A DNA stretch of 64,000 nt from assembly GCF_001663375.1 (NCBI RefSeq), contig NZ_LCTF01000007.1:1-64000 (forward strand). Reading direction: 5' to 3'. The notes under the pieces were generated by a model that saw only the letters and a list, made by a program, of their open reading frames with translations, made no database searches and was not told the DNA's origin. Origin of the DNA: Caldivirga sp. MU80. Lineage in GTDB: Archaea > Thermoproteota > Thermoprotei > Thermoproteales > Thermocladiaceae. A program made the translations under genes and the position numbers. Every line of letters starts with the position of its first letter. Position 1 is the stretch's first letter. Shown here one piece after another: positions 9,043 through 18,114 of the stretch.

Positions 9043-10887
9043 ATGGCCAACTGCACGGTAAGGTTCATGCTGGGTAATCACGCCGTCGCCCACGCCGCCC
9101 TAGAGGCAGGTATTGCCGTGGCGGCCGGTTACCCAGGCACGCCAAGTAGTGAAATCATTGAGTACATTTTTGAGCACGCTGGGGAGACTGGGACTTACGT
9201 CGAGTGGTCGAGTAATGAGAAGGTTGCCTTTGAGGTTGCCTACGGGGCAGCCTTAGCTGGGGCTAGGGCTTTGGTCAGCATGAAGCACGTTGGGTTGAAC
9301 GTTGCCATGGATCCCCTCATGTCAAGCGCCTACACGGGGGTTAGGAATAGCCTACTAGTTATAACGGCTGATGACCCAGGCATGTGGTCCAGCCAGAATG
9401 AGCAAGACAATAGGTGGGTTGGCCTACACTCCCACATACCAGTCTTCGAACCCTACAACCCCCAGAACGCCGCTGACCTGGTTAAGTTATCAATGGACTT
9501 CAGCAGTAGGCTCAACCACCCAGTCATAATGAGGCTGGTTACTAGGGTTTCCCACGTTAGGGAACCTGTTAAGGTGTGTGAATTCGGTAAGCCAATATAC
9601 GCCAGCGGCTACGTGAAGGATCCAGCCCACCAAGCCCTAGTGCCGGCTAATGCCAGGTTACTTAAGGGGGAGCTTGTTAAACGTTGGGAGGAGGTTAAGG
9701 CACTTGTTGAGGACCTACCCCACGAATACGTTGATGACGGGAAGGTACTCATCATAACCAGTGGGGTTGCGTATAGGTACGTTAAGGAGGCCCTCGAGGA
9801 CCTTGAGGTTAAAGCCAGCACCCTTAACCTAGCGGCATCAGTACCTGTGCCTAGGAAGCTAATAGCCAATGCAGCCTCCAAGGCCGATAAGGTCATTGTT
9901 GTCGAGGAGGGTGACCCGGTGGTTGAGCTTCAGGTTAAGGAGACCCTCTTCGACGAGGGGATTAGGATCCCGGTTTACGGCAAGGCGGAGGGGTTATTCA
10001 CCATGGTGGGCGAGTTAACGCTGATTAACGTTAGGGAGGGTATAGCTAAGGCTCTTGGCGTTGATATAGGCAGGGTGGTTAACCATCAGTATGTTGCTAA
10101 TGTACCCCCACGCCCACCTGTATTCTGCCCAGGCTGCCCCCATGCAGCCTCCTTCTACGAACTGAAAATAGCAGCCGCAAGGGCTAGGGTTAAGCCTGTG
10201 TTCAGCGGTGACATAGGCTGCTACTCCCTTGGCATAAATCCACCGTTTAACGAGCAGGACCTTTTAACTAACATGGGCAGCTCAATAGGGTTAGGCATGG
10301 GTGTGCTTAGGGGTACTGGGGGTAGGCAGTTTATAGTGGCTGTGATAGGGGACTCAACCTTCTTCCACGCTGGTTTACCAGCCCTGGTGGATGCCGTTTA
10401 CAATAAGGCACCCATGCTCATTGTGGTGCTTGACAACAGGTACACGGCCATGACGGGGGGCCAACCAAGTCCAACGCAGGTTATTGACATAGGTGCCGTG
10501 GCTAGGGCTATTGGGGTTAAGCATGTCTACACAGTGGACCCATTCAACGTTAAGGGGGCTGAGGAGGCCCTTAGGGACGCCATTGAGAAGGTTAAGGGTG
10601 GTGAACCGGCTGTGGTGGTTATGAGGAGGGCATGCGCCCTGGAGGCGGTTAGGGGCCGTGGGGCATTGGTGGTTAGGTACACCGTAGATGCCGACGCCTG
10701 CAGGGCATGCGGCATATGCTATAACCTACTAGCCTGCCCAGCAATAAACAAACTCGACAACGGCAAGGCAACTATTGACCAGGCCGCATGTGTAGGCTGC
10801 TCAGTCTGCGCCCAGATTTGCCCATACGGCGCAATAAGGCCCATTGGTGAACCCAGTGGATGGCTTAGTAAGTGGGGTGAGCTATAA
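9043..10887 (+). CDS. iorA: Indolepyruvate ferredoxin oxidoreductase, alpha subunit
   Basis: This 614-residue thiamine-diphosphate enzyme oxidatively decarboxylates aryl pyruvates from aromatic amino acids to aryl-acetyl-CoA, reducing ferredoxin. The N-terminal pyrimidine-binding domain contains AAGYPGTPSSE and SMKHVGLNVAMDPLM. The pyrophosphate-binding part contains CPGCPHAASFY, GDIGCYSLG and the ThDP motif region GDSTFFHAGLPALVDAVYN. The C-terminus carries two [4Fe-4S] motifs, CRACGICYNLLACP and CVGCSVCAQICPYG. A TATA-like ATTTAAAAG at 9013-9021 is about 26 bp upstream of the ATG. The stop overlaps the iorB start by one base, so the two subunits are made from one operon. Confidence 0.92.
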   Translation: MANCTVRFMLGNHAVAHAALEAGIAVAAGYPGTPSSEIIEYIFEHAGETGTYVEWSSNEKVAFEVAYGAALAGARALVSMKHVGLNVAMDPLMSSAYTGVRNSLLVITADDPGMWSSQNEQDNRWVGLHSHIPVFEPYNPQNAADLVKLSMDFSSRLNHPVIMRLVTRVSHVREPVKVCEFGKPIYASGYVKDPAHQALVPANARLLKGELVKRWEEVKALVEDLPHEYVDDGKVLIITSGVAYRYVKEALEDLEVKASTLNLAASVPVPRKLIANAASKADKVIVVEEGDPVVELQVKETLFDEGIRIPVYGKAEGLFTMVGELTLINVREGIAKALGVDIGRVVNHQYVANVPPRPPVFCPGCPHAASFYELKIAAARARVKPVFSGDIGCYSLGINPPFNEQDLLTNMGSSIGLGMGVLRGTGGRQFIVAVIGDSTFFHAGLPALVDAVYNKAPMLIVVLDNRYTAMTGGQPSPTQVIDIGAVARAIGVKHVYTVDPFNVKGAEEALRDAIEKVKGGEPAVVVMRRACALEAVRGRGALVVRYTVDADACRACGICYNLLACPAINKLDNGKATIDQAACVGCSVCAQICPYGAIRPIGEPSGWLSKWGEL

Positions 10888-11474
10888 TGAGGCTGAACAT
10901 TTACCTAACCGGCATTGGGGGACAGGGGTTAATAACCTTCGCCTCCATCATTGGCCAGGCGGCGGTGGACTCGGGGCTTAGGGTGACTGTGGCTGAGACC
11001 CATGGGTTGAGCCAAAGGGGTGGGGCCGTGGATGTACACGTCAGGATTGGTGAAGCCCACTCACCCCTAATACCGAGGGGTGAGGCTGATGTCGTAGTTG
11101 CCTTTGAGATTATCGAAGCACTAAGGGCCCTCCCATACACTAACCCGGCCACTGTGTTCATAGCCAATAGGAGGCTGATACCGCCACCAGCCTTCAGGGG
11201 TAAGTTACCTAAACCCGAGGACGTTGAGGTTGAAATCAAGAGCAGGGTGGCGTCGGCGTACTTCATAGACGCCTACAACCACGCCGTTAAGTTAGGTAAC
11301 CCAATTTTCGAGAACATGGTGATGCTTGGAGCATTATTCGCGTTAACAAGGGTTAAGGAGTTGATTAGCATGGATACGGTTGAGGGGGCTATAGTTAAGG
11401 TAATAGGCAAGGCTGTGCAGGAGAACCTGAGAGCCTTTAGACTGGGCTACAGTATTGCCTCAGCCAGGCGCTGA
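10887..11474 (+). CDS. iorB: Indolepyruvate ferredoxin oxidoreductase, beta subunit
   Basis: This is the 195-residue partner of IorA and corresponds to the gamma-type domain of other 2-oxoacid oxidoreductases. The N-terminal motif YLTGIGGQGLITFA, followed by ETHGLSQRGGAVDVHVRIG, is diagnostic of this domain family. A late segment NMVMLGALFAL is also typical. It completes the alpha-2-beta-2 enzyme. The ATG overlaps the TGA of iorA (ATGA), so translation is coupled. Transcription probably ends before the MoxR gene, which has its own TATA-like ATAAATA near 11520. Confidence 0.92.
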   Translation: MRLNIYLTGIGGQGLITFASIIGQAAVDSGLRVTVAETHGLSQRGGAVDVHVRIGEAHSPLIPRGEADVVVAFEIIEALRALPYTNPATVFIANRRLIPPPAFRGKLPKPEDVEVEIKSRVASAYFIDAYNHAVKLGNPIFENMVMLGALFALTRVKELISMDTVEGAIVKVIGKAVQENLRAFRLGYSIASARR

Positions 11475-11545
11475 AAGGCCCTGAACTTTAGTTAAGTAGT
11501 GTGTAGAGTGCAAACCATTATAAATAGGTTGGGGTCTGTTAAACT

Positions 11546-12685
11546 ATGGAACCAGTGAGAGGTAAGGGTATTGAGGACATTAGGAGCTTGTACCTGAAGT
11601 TGAACAGCATGTTCTACAAATACAGTAATGAGGTTACAGGCATCTTGATGTCAACCCTGGCCAGGGAGAACTACCTACTCATAGGGCCACCTGGAACGGC
11701 TAAGACAACCCTAGTCTACGTGCTGTCCAAGCTACTCAATGCCAAGTGGTTTTATAGGCAGTTGACGAAGTTCACCGACCTTGAGGAGATACTTGGACCC
11801 ATAGATGTGGCTAAGCTACTTGAGGGTAAGGTTGAGAGGATTTACGCGAATTCAATAGTTGAGAGCGACTTCGCACTACTCGACGAGATATTCAACGCCT
11901 CAAGCGCAATACTGAATACACTCCTCTCGCTACTGAACGAGAGGGTTGTTTACGATGGGGACAAGGTAATCCCGGTTAAGACCTGGACTGTCTTCGGTAG
12001 CAGTAATAGGATTCCAGAGGAGGAGGAACTTCAAGCCCTCTACGATAGATTCCCCCTAAGGACCTTCACAGAGTACGCCTCACCGGAGGACACGGAGGCC
12101 TTGTTGACGAAGGGGTGGTACCTGCGTAGGGAGACTGAGAGCCTAACCCCCGTGGCTACCATGGAGTTGATTAGGGACACCTACAATGAACTGGTTAGGC
12201 ACCTCTACGGGAACATTAATGACGTGGCCAAGGTGGTTTCACCGATAATAGCGGATTTCGTTGAGCATGTCCCTATAAGCAATAGGACTAGGATAAAGGT
12301 GCCCCTCTACGCATTAGCCTACCTAATGATCCAGGGGTTCCCCCTAAGCCAAGTCAACGCCACCATGCTTAGGGTTGCCGTTATGAAGGTTGCCCGCTAC
12401 CTGGTTCATGATAGGGAGCAGTTGAACGAGTACGAGGCCTTTCTAACGGCCCACTTGCCCGATGAGCTACTTAAGGTGAGTGACCTGGTCAGTGAGGCTA
12501 AGGCGCTCGTTAACAATAACATGGTTAATGAGGCTGCCCAGAAGATCAAGGAGGCTGAGGAGACCCTTAACAGGCTTAAGGCTAAGTGGGATAGGTCACT
12601 GCTGAGCCTATACTTGAGTGAAATAGAGGAGACGGATTACCTAATACAGAGGCTGAAGGGTGCCATATATGGGTCAGAGCAGTGA
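11546..12685 (+). CDS. MoxR-family AAA+ ATPase
   Basis: This is a 379-residue AAA+ protein of the MoxR/RavA group. Walker A is GPPGTAKTT at about residues 49-57, Walker B FALLDEIFNASSAILN at about 109-124, and the sensor-like FGSSNRIPEEEE is at about 151-162, followed by an arginine-containing LYDRFPLR. MoxR ATPases act as chaperones that mature or regulate enzyme complexes, usually with a VWA-domain partner, and such a gene overlaps its 3' end by 17 bp. The C-terminal third is helical and probably contacts the partner. A TATA-like ATAAATAGG at about 11520-11528 fits the ATG at 11546. The client complex is unknown. Confidence 0.85.
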   Translation: MEPVRGKGIEDIRSLYLKLNSMFYKYSNEVTGILMSTLARENYLLIGPPGTAKTTLVYVLSKLLNAKWFYRQLTKFTDLEEILGPIDVAKLLEGKVERIYANSIVESDFALLDEIFNASSAILNTLLSLLNERVVYDGDKVIPVKTWTVFGSSNRIPEEEELQALYDRFPLRTFTEYASPEDTEALLTKGWYLRRETESLTPVATMELIRDTYNELVRHLYGNINDVAKVVSPIIADFVEHVPISNRTRIKVPLYALAYLMIQGFPLSQVNATMLRVAVMKVARYLVHDREQLNEYEAFLTAHLPDELLKVSDLVSEAKALVNNNMVNEAAQKIKEAEETLNRLKAKWDRSLLSLYLSEIEETDYLIQRLKGAIYGSEQ

Positions 12686-14015
12686 GGAGGACTACGGCAT
12701 ACTCCTCAACGTAGACTACGGGGAGGAGTTAACCCGCTACAGGCTTAGGGAGGTTTTCCTAATGGCTAAGCGCCACATGGTGCCTAACCTGGAGAAGGTG
12801 AAGAGCTACATACTGGCTGACTCATTCTACATACACTACAGGCAACCCATACTGAGGAGCAGTGCTGATAATGATAACTACAGGGCCCTGTGGAGACTGA
12901 TAGTGAGCAATTACATCAACAGTGAGCAGTACGCCGAGGTGTCCAGGTTAACTAGGCTTAATGGAAGGTTGTCAAGGATCATGGCCGTTAAGCTACTTAG
13001 AATATATGTCAACATGCTTAATAGGATTGAGCGCAATGAGAGACTGTCCAATGCACTTAAGGATGCATCAAACAAGTCATCGCAGTCGTCTAGGGAGAGT
13101 AGGAATATGCTGGATAGAGAGATTAGGTCGCTGATATCCTTCTACATGGGCAACATGAAGAAGGTTAACGACACCATTAACAAGGCCCGCTCCGTGTTGG
13201 GCCCAGCCATAGGGCATGAGGTGGCTGAGTTAATACTGGACACGGACGTAGACCCATATAGGGCTAGGCTCGTTAACATGCTTAACTCACTCCTCAAGCT
13301 TGTCGTGGAGTCAAGCCGCATGTACGATGAGGGGCTGCTCAATGAGACCCTTGACAAGGGTGTTGTAACTGGGATAAAGAGGATGAGCAGGGTCAATGAG
13401 GTTAAGGACTTGACACCCACTAATAGGGCCCTGGCCAGGTTCGTTAAGCCAATATATGCCTACAAGTTGGCTACTGGGAGCTTGACGGTTAAGGAGAGGA
13501 GGATGATGAGGAAGCCCAAGATTTACCTAGTCATTGATAAGAGCGGGAGCATGTTCTACACGGTTATGAATAACATATTTGAGTACAGCAATGTAAGTAA
13601 GATAACCTGGGCAGCGGCGCTAGCCATAGTCATGGTCATGAAGGGGCATGAGGTTGTGGCCAGGTTCTTTGACCAGCAGATTTACCAATTAATGACGAAC
13701 AAGAAGGACATTGTTAAGACACTCCTATCCCTAGTGCCACTGGGCGGCACAAACATAACCTCAGCCATTAGGGCGGCTTACGAGGATGCCCGCAGGAACC
13801 CAGCCTTAAGGAACTATAAACTGGTTTTAATAACCGACGGCGAGGATGATGAACTGGACCTAGCTCTCATTAAGCAGGGCCTATCGGGCTTCAGCGACTA
13901 CAGGATTATCCTGATCGGTAATGAACACTCGGCGCTGGAGATGCTTGGGCCAAGGGTAACCAAGATACATAATCTAAACGCCAGGTCACTCATAAACGTC
14001 CTAAGGAGACTATAA
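12669..14015 (+). CDS. VWA-domain protein, MoxR partner
   Basis: This 448-residue protein has a helical N-terminal half and a C-terminal von Willebrand factor A domain. The MIDAS metal-binding motif DKSGSMF occurs at about residue 290, with the supporting threonine in LGGTNITSA and aspartate in ITDGEDDE. It resembles ViaA/CoxE-like proteins that pair with MoxR ATPases. I choose the ATG at 12669 over a GTG three codons earlier because it is the stronger codon; either way the gene overlaps the ATPase gene and is translationally coupled. The two proteins probably form a metal-dependent chaperone complex; no substrate is indicated by the neighbours. Confidence 0.8.
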   Translation: MGQSSEEDYGILLNVDYGEELTRYRLREVFLMAKRHMVPNLEKVKSYILADSFYIHYRQPILRSSADNDNYRALWRLIVSNYINSEQYAEVSRLTRLNGRLSRIMAVKLLRIYVNMLNRIERNERLSNALKDASNKSSQSSRESRNMLDREIRSLISFYMGNMKKVNDTINKARSVLGPAIGHEVAELILDTDVDPYRARLVNMLNSLLKLVVESSRMYDEGLLNETLDKGVVTGIKRMSRVNEVKDLTPTNRALARFVKPIYAYKLATGSLTVKERRMMRKPKIYLVIDKSGSMFYTVMNNIFEYSNVSKITWAAALAIVMVMKGHEVVARFFDQQIYQLMTNKKDIVKTLLSLVPLGGTNITSAIRAAYEDARRNPALRNYKLVLITDGEDDELDLALIKQGLSGFSDYRIILIGNEHSALEMLGPRVTKIHNLNARSLINVLRRL

Positions 14016-14019
14016 CCCA

Positions 14020-15219
14020 TCACAGCGCTAATAGCCTCTTCAACAAGTCCGCTATCCTCTCCACGCCCTCCCTAAGCCTATCCACGGGTTCCCTGGTGAA
14101 GTTAATCCTAACGTGGTTAACTCCACCATCGCCGAAGGCTGAACCTGGGACAACGCCGACGTGCTCCTCCCTAAGCAGCCTCAGTGAAAACTCCAGATCA
14201 TTAATCCCAGCCCTCCTTAGGTAACTTGATAGGTCTGGGAATATGAAGAGCCCTGCCTTGGGCTTCATAACCCTCGCATCCGGTAGCAAAGCCCTGAGGC
14301 TATTGTAAACTGCATCCCTCCTCTCCCTGAAGACGGGTATCACCTCCTTTATGAAATCCACCTTGTACCTGCGCAGGTAGAGGAGACCTATGTATTGGGC
14401 TGGGGTTGGTGGGTTAATGTTGATGTACTGCTTAACCCTGTTAAACACCTCCAGCACCTGCTCATCAGCCACCACGAAGCCTAGCCTCCAGCCTGGTAGT
14501 GCAGGGTCCTTTGAGAAGGTGTTCAACGCCACGACGTTATGAGTGTCGTACCTTAGGGCGTAGGTGTGCTCACCCTCGTAGTAGAGGTGCCTATAGGCCT
14601 CGTCATACACGAGCAATGCATCGTTGTCAATCGCTAGGTCGACGGCTGTTTTAACAACCTCGCTGCTTAGTGTTGAGCCTGTTGGGTTATCTGGGTTAAC
14701 CAGTATTATCATCTTGGTGCCCTTATCGACAACCCTCTTCAAATCCTCGGGGCTTGGGTTAAACTCATTCTCAATGCTCACTTTAACCTCAACTACCTTC
14801 GCATTGAAGTACTGCATTATGGGCTTGTAGAGCAGGTAGGTTGGGTTGATTAGGACGACCTTATCCCCGGGGTTTATGAAGGTCATGGCTAGGGTTATTA
14901 TTGCCTCCGAGGAACCAGTGGTCACGGATATGTTGGATGGCTGAACCTTAACACCCGAATACCTACTGTAATCCTCAGCCAAGGCCTCCCTCAACTCGGC
15001 GATACCTGGGGTTGAGGAGTAGGCGCTTAGCTCGAAGGCCCTTTCCCTAAGCAACCTTGTGAACTCATCGATTAAGCCGCTTGATGGTGGGACACCTGGC
15101 TGCCCAATGTGCATCTTAATCACATCGACGCCGTCACCCTCAAGTTGATCCACCAGTGCATTAACCTCCCTAATCATGGACCCCCTCAGGTACTCCGTCC
15201 CATTAGCCGGCCTAGGCAT
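14020..15219 (-). CDS. Class I/II pyridoxal-phosphate aminotransferase
   Basis: This 399-residue fold type I aminotransferase is similar to archaeal aspartate/aromatic aminotransferases. Visible motifs are SYSSTPGIAELREALA-like (ELSAYSSTPGIAELREA), the cofactor-contacting LVNPDNPTGS, LVYDEAYRHLY and the PLP lysine in NTFSKDPALPGWRLGF. The C-terminal arginine that binds the substrate carboxylate is probably the one in HVRINFTR. It transfers amino groups between amino acids and 2-oxoacids, but substrate range cannot be fixed. The ATG at 15219 lies about 26 bp from the shared divergent promoter at 15238-15252. The gene ends 5 bp from the VWA gene, facing it. Confidence 0.87.
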   Translation of the reverse strand: MPRPANGTEYLRGSMIREVNALVDQLEGDGVDVIKMHIGQPGVPPSSGLIDEFTRLLRERAFELSAYSSTPGIAELREALAEDYSRYSGVKVQPSNISVTTGSSEAIITLAMTFINPGDKVVLINPTYLLYKPIMQYFNAKVVEVKVSIENEFNPSPEDLKRVVDKGTKMIILVNPDNPTGSTLSSEVVKTAVDLAIDNDALLVYDEAYRHLYYEGEHTYALRYDTHNVVALNTFSKDPALPGWRLGFVVADEQVLEVFNRVKQYININPPTPAQYIGLLYLRRYKVDFIKEVIPVFRERRDAVYNSLRALLPDARVMKPKAGLFIFPDLSSYLRRAGINDLEFSLRLLREEHVGVVPGSAFGDGGVNHVRINFTREPVDRLREGVERIADLLKRLLAL

Positions 15220-15237
15220 AACAACACCCGTTAAGTA

Positions 15238-15252
15238 TAATCTATTTAAATT
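15238..15252. promoter_or_regulatory. Overlapping divergent TATA boxes
   Basis: The A/T-rich core TATTTAAATTATTTT lies in the 55-bp gap between the aminotransferase (ATG 15219, minus) and arginine deiminase (ATG 15275, plus). Its left half is about 26 bp from the minus-strand start and its right half about 26 bp from the plus-strand start. Two leaderless transcripts can therefore fire from overlapping boxes and would compete for TBP. Confidence 0.55.
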
Positions 15253-15274
15253 ATTTTAGTGCAGCAAGCCTGGA

Positions 15275-16522
15275 ATGCTGGTTAGGAGCGAGTGGGATGG
15301 TTTAAGTGAAGCTATGGTTCATAGGCCCGGCGTGGAGATGTTCTACGGCCTACTTTACCCTAAGGCCTTCCTCTACGAGGGTGCCTTCAGCATGGATGAG
15401 GCACTCTATGAGCACCAGAACATGGAGCACGTGCTGGTTAACGAGGGGGTTACTGTGCATAGGCTTAAGAACGTTATCATACAGAAGATGAGGCACAGCG
15501 GTGAGTTCAGGGAGTTGGTGGTAACCACCGTTAAGTCAATGATTAAGTACATGGGTGACCTGGGCGAGGAGGCGTACACGGACTTCCTTAGGAACATGGC
15601 TGCCTATGACCCTGAAACCCTATTCAACATACTTATACTTAGGCCACTGGTGCTCATTAGGAGGACTAAGACTGGGGTGGTGGCTAGGGTGGTCAATAGG
15701 ACTCCCCTCGCCAACCTATACTATACGAGGGACCAGCAGCTTGTCGTTAAGGCTGGGATCGTTATAGGTAGGATGAGGATGCCCCAGAGGAGGCTTGAAA
15801 CCATCGTTACTGAGCTCTTCTTCAGGGCCCTAAACGAACCAGTCATATATAGACTTGTTAAGCCAGGCTTCCTAGAGGGCGGCGACTTCATGCCAATGGG
15901 TGACTTCGCGGTGATTGGCCATGGGTGGCGAAGCAGCATTAACGGGGTTAACCAGGTCATTGGCTTATTGGATTATGATGAGGTGGCTGTGGCTAAGCTA
16001 CCCAAGCACCCGTGGGGCGACAACATGCTTGTCATGCACCTGGACACGTACTTCAACGTAGCCGGCGATGGCTTGGTGATAGGTAATGAGGAGCTCATGC
16101 AAAGTACGCACGTCGTAATCTACGCCAAGGCCCAGGACGGCTTCGAAAAGGTGGGTGAGTCGAACCTCCTCGATTACATTAGGCAAAAGGGCTTCAATGT
16201 AATTAAGCTATCCATGGCTGAACAGGCTGCCTTCGCCGCCAACTTCCTCACGCTGAGGGATAGGAGGATAATTGTACCTAACGTTGAGGCCAACATCAAG
16301 AGGATAATCAGGAGACTCCAAAACTCAGAGGACTCGGTGCGCCAGACCACGTTGAACTACATAAGGGCTGGTTACGATAAGATGAGAAGTGAGGGTCACA
16401 TATTCCCCTACAGGCCAGACGTGCTTAACGAAAGGGTGGACTTCATAACCATAGATGTCAGCGAGCTGGTTGGGGGTTATGGGGGTGTTCACTGCGCCAT
16501 AGCAGCCATAAGGAGGGTTTAG
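15275..16522 (+). CDS. arcA: Arginine deiminase
   Basis: This 415-residue member of the guanidino-group-modifying superfamily hydrolyses arginine to citrulline and ammonia. Characteristic segments are SEWDGLSEAMVHRPG at the N-terminus, LANLYYTRDQQ, the substrate-binding LEGGDFM, VMHLDTYFNV containing the catalytic histidine and aspartate, and the terminal GGVHCAIAAIRR with the nucleophilic cysteine. All catalytic positions appear intact, so it should be active. No carbamate kinase or ornithine carbamoyltransferase gene is adjacent, so whether it feeds ATP formation is unknown. The ATG at 15275 is supported by the divergent promoter about 26 bp upstream. Confidence 0.85.
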   Translation: MLVRSEWDGLSEAMVHRPGVEMFYGLLYPKAFLYEGAFSMDEALYEHQNMEHVLVNEGVTVHRLKNVIIQKMRHSGEFRELVVTTVKSMIKYMGDLGEEAYTDFLRNMAAYDPETLFNILILRPLVLIRRTKTGVVARVVNRTPLANLYYTRDQQLVVKAGIVIGRMRMPQRRLETIVTELFFRALNEPVIYRLVKPGFLEGGDFMPMGDFAVIGHGWRSSINGVNQVIGLLDYDEVAVAKLPKHPWGDNMLVMHLDTYFNVAGDGLVIGNEELMQSTHVVIYAKAQDGFEKVGESNLLDYIRQKGFNVIKLSMAEQAAFAANFLTLRDRRIIVPNVEANIKRIIRRLQNSEDSVRQTTLNYIRAGYDKMRSEGHIFPYRPDVLNERVDFITIDVSELVGGYGGVHCAIAAIRRV

Positions 16523-16590
16523 GAATTCGACGAAGATGCGTGGTTTTCCATGCAATAAAACATTTTAAGGCCAGCCACTGAGGCTTAACC

Positions 16591-16905
16591 ATGCCTAAGG
16601 TTTTCGATGTTGGCAGGGTGTGCGTTAAGCTGAACGGCAGGGAGGCTGGGAAGATGTGCGTGGTCGTGGATATAGTAGACGAGAGGTTCGTAATAGTGAC
16701 TGGGCCCAAGAGCATAACGGGAGTTAAGAGGAGGAGGGCCAATGTAAAGCACCTTGAACCAACGGAGTATAAGGTTGAGATAAACAGGGGGGCCTCAGAT
16801 GAGGAGGTGGCTAAGGCAATTGAGGCGGCTGGGCTTACTGAGGTTATGAAGAAGGGTGTTCAGCCGAAGTTATTCATGGTTCCAACCATTAACATAACCA
16901 AGTAA
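16591..16905 (+). CDS. rpl14e: Ribosomal protein eL14
   Basis: This small basic 104-residue protein begins MPKVFDVGRVCVKLNGREAG, followed by VVVDIVDERFVIVTGP and KRRRANVKHLEPTEYK. This is the SH3-like core of archaeal large-subunit protein L14e. It binds 23S rRNA on the 50S surface. A TATA-like CATTTTAAGG at about 16559-16568 sits about 27 bp before the ATG. In many archaea rpl14e lies directly upstream of cbf5, as here, so the order is conserved. Confidence 0.92.
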   Translation: MPKVFDVGRVCVKLNGREAGKMCVVVDIVDERFVIVTGPKSITGVKRRRANVKHLEPTEYKVEINRGASDEEVAKAIEAAGLTEVMKKGVQPKLFMVPTINITK

Positions 16906-16959
16906 CGGTTGATGGAGGTTAATAGTTAAAATCCTCATTTAAAACCGCCACTGGGGACA

Positions 16960-17973
16960 ATGCTGGTTGAGGTTAACTGCAGTGGTAATAGGGCAGTTAG
17001 GGTTAAGGTGGATGAGGGCACTGACCCACGCTACGGTACTGAGCCATATAGGAGGAGTATTAGGGATTACGTGAACTTCGGCTTCATAATACTCGACAAG
17101 CCCAGGGGACCCACAAGCAGTGAGGTTGTTTCGTGGGTTAAGAAACTGCTCAACATAGGTAGGGCAGGCCACTCAGGGACCCTGGATCCAGGGGTTTCGG
17201 GGGTGTTACCCGTGGCACTGGGTGACTCAACGAAGGTGCTTCAGGGTATAGCAAACGCTGAGAAGGAGTACGTAGGTGTCATGCTCCTCCACTCCCAGGT
17301 GGATCAGAATAGGGTTAAGGCTGTCTTCAAGGAATTCACTGGAAGAATCTACCAACGCCCACCCCTGAGGAGTGCCGTTAAGAGGAGGATTAGGGTTAAG
17401 ACGGTTTACGACCTTGATATACTCGAGTTTGATGGTAGGTACGTGCTGTTTAGGGCTAGGGTTGAGTCAGGCACGTACATCAGGAAGCTGTGCTACGACA
17501 TAGGGGAGGTGCTGGGGGTTGGGGCCAGCATGAGGGAGCTTAGGAGGGTTAGGGTTGGGTGCTTCAGGGAGGAGGATGCCGTGAACCTTGAGACACTGAG
17601 GGAGGCTTACGCATTGTGGAGGGATTACGGGGACGAGGCACTGTTGAGGAGGGTTATTAGGCCCGTTGAGGAGATGGTTATCCACCTACCCAGGATCTAC
17701 GTAAGGGACTCAGCAGTGGACGCAATAGCCCACGGCGCATCCCTAGCAGCCCCAGGCGTGGCTAAGGTTGAGGAGGGGATAGTGAAGAACCAGCTAGTGG
17801 CCTTAATGACTCTTAAGGGTGAGTTAGTAGCCCTAGCCGAAGCCACGGCGTCAACGGAAGAGATACTAAGCATGAATAGGGGTATTGTCGCTAAACCTAC
17901 CAGGGTCATAATGCCCCGCGGGGTTTACCCATCAACATGGAGGCGTGGACAACAGAAGCCCGAGTCCAAGTAA
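16960..17973 (+). CDS. cbf5: tRNA/rRNA pseudouridine synthase Cbf5
   Basis: This 337-residue TruB/dyskerin-family enzyme is the catalytic subunit of H/ACA RNPs. The catalytic aspartate lies in GHSGTLDPGVSGVLP (about residues 67-81), preceded by IILDKPRGPTSSEV and followed by QRPPLRSAVKRR and ESGTYIRKLCYDIG. A C-terminal PUA domain begins near 245 (PRIYVRDSAVDAIAHGA). It isomerises uridines guided by H/ACA RNA, and can act on tRNA U55. Some crenarchaeal cbf5 genes contain a spliced mRNA intron; this frame is uninterrupted, so no intron is needed. TATA-like CATTTAAAAC at about 16936-16945 supports the ATG at 16960. Confidence 0.93.
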   Translation: MLVEVNCSGNRAVRVKVDEGTDPRYGTEPYRRSIRDYVNFGFIILDKPRGPTSSEVVSWVKKLLNIGRAGHSGTLDPGVSGVLPVALGDSTKVLQGIANAEKEYVGVMLLHSQVDQNRVKAVFKEFTGRIYQRPPLRSAVKRRIRVKTVYDLDILEFDGRYVLFRARVESGTYIRKLCYDIGEVLGVGASMRELRRVRVGCFREEDAVNLETLREAYALWRDYGDEALLRRVIRPVEEMVIHLPRIYVRDSAVDAIAHGASLAAPGVAKVEEGIVKNQLVALMTLKGELVALAEATASTEEILSMNRGIVAKPTRVIMPRGVYPSTWRRGQQKPESK

Positions 17974-17988
17974 AACCACCAGAATCTA

Positions 17989-18072
17989 AAGGACTTGCCT
18001 GTTGGGGGAGGAGACTGAAATCCCAGCCAGCCCAGCTACATTAAATGGTAAGGCTGGCATCACCAAGTCCTT
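17989..18072 (+). ncRNA. Possible structured RNA downstream of cbf5
   Basis: The 141-bp gap between cbf5 and the next gene can fold as a closed domain. A perfect 9-bp outer stem joins 17989-17997 (AAGGACTTG) and 18064-18072. A 7-bp inner stem joins 18026-18032 (GCCAGCC) and 18052-18058, and a short purine-looped stem (TTGGG with CCCAG) lies on the 5' side. Together they resemble a three-way junction. The strand is not certain. It could be the folded 3' end of the cbf5 mRNA or an independent RNA; inverted repeats of this length do arise by chance. Confidence 0.25.
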
Positions 18073-18114
18073 CATCATCAGACTTTTATAAACTAGGCTA
18101 ACGCAAAACATGGT

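Noticed and set aside
16960-17973. An intron in cbf5, as in some crenarchaea
   Set aside because: The frame is continuous and all catalytic and PUA segments are in register, so no splicing is needed.
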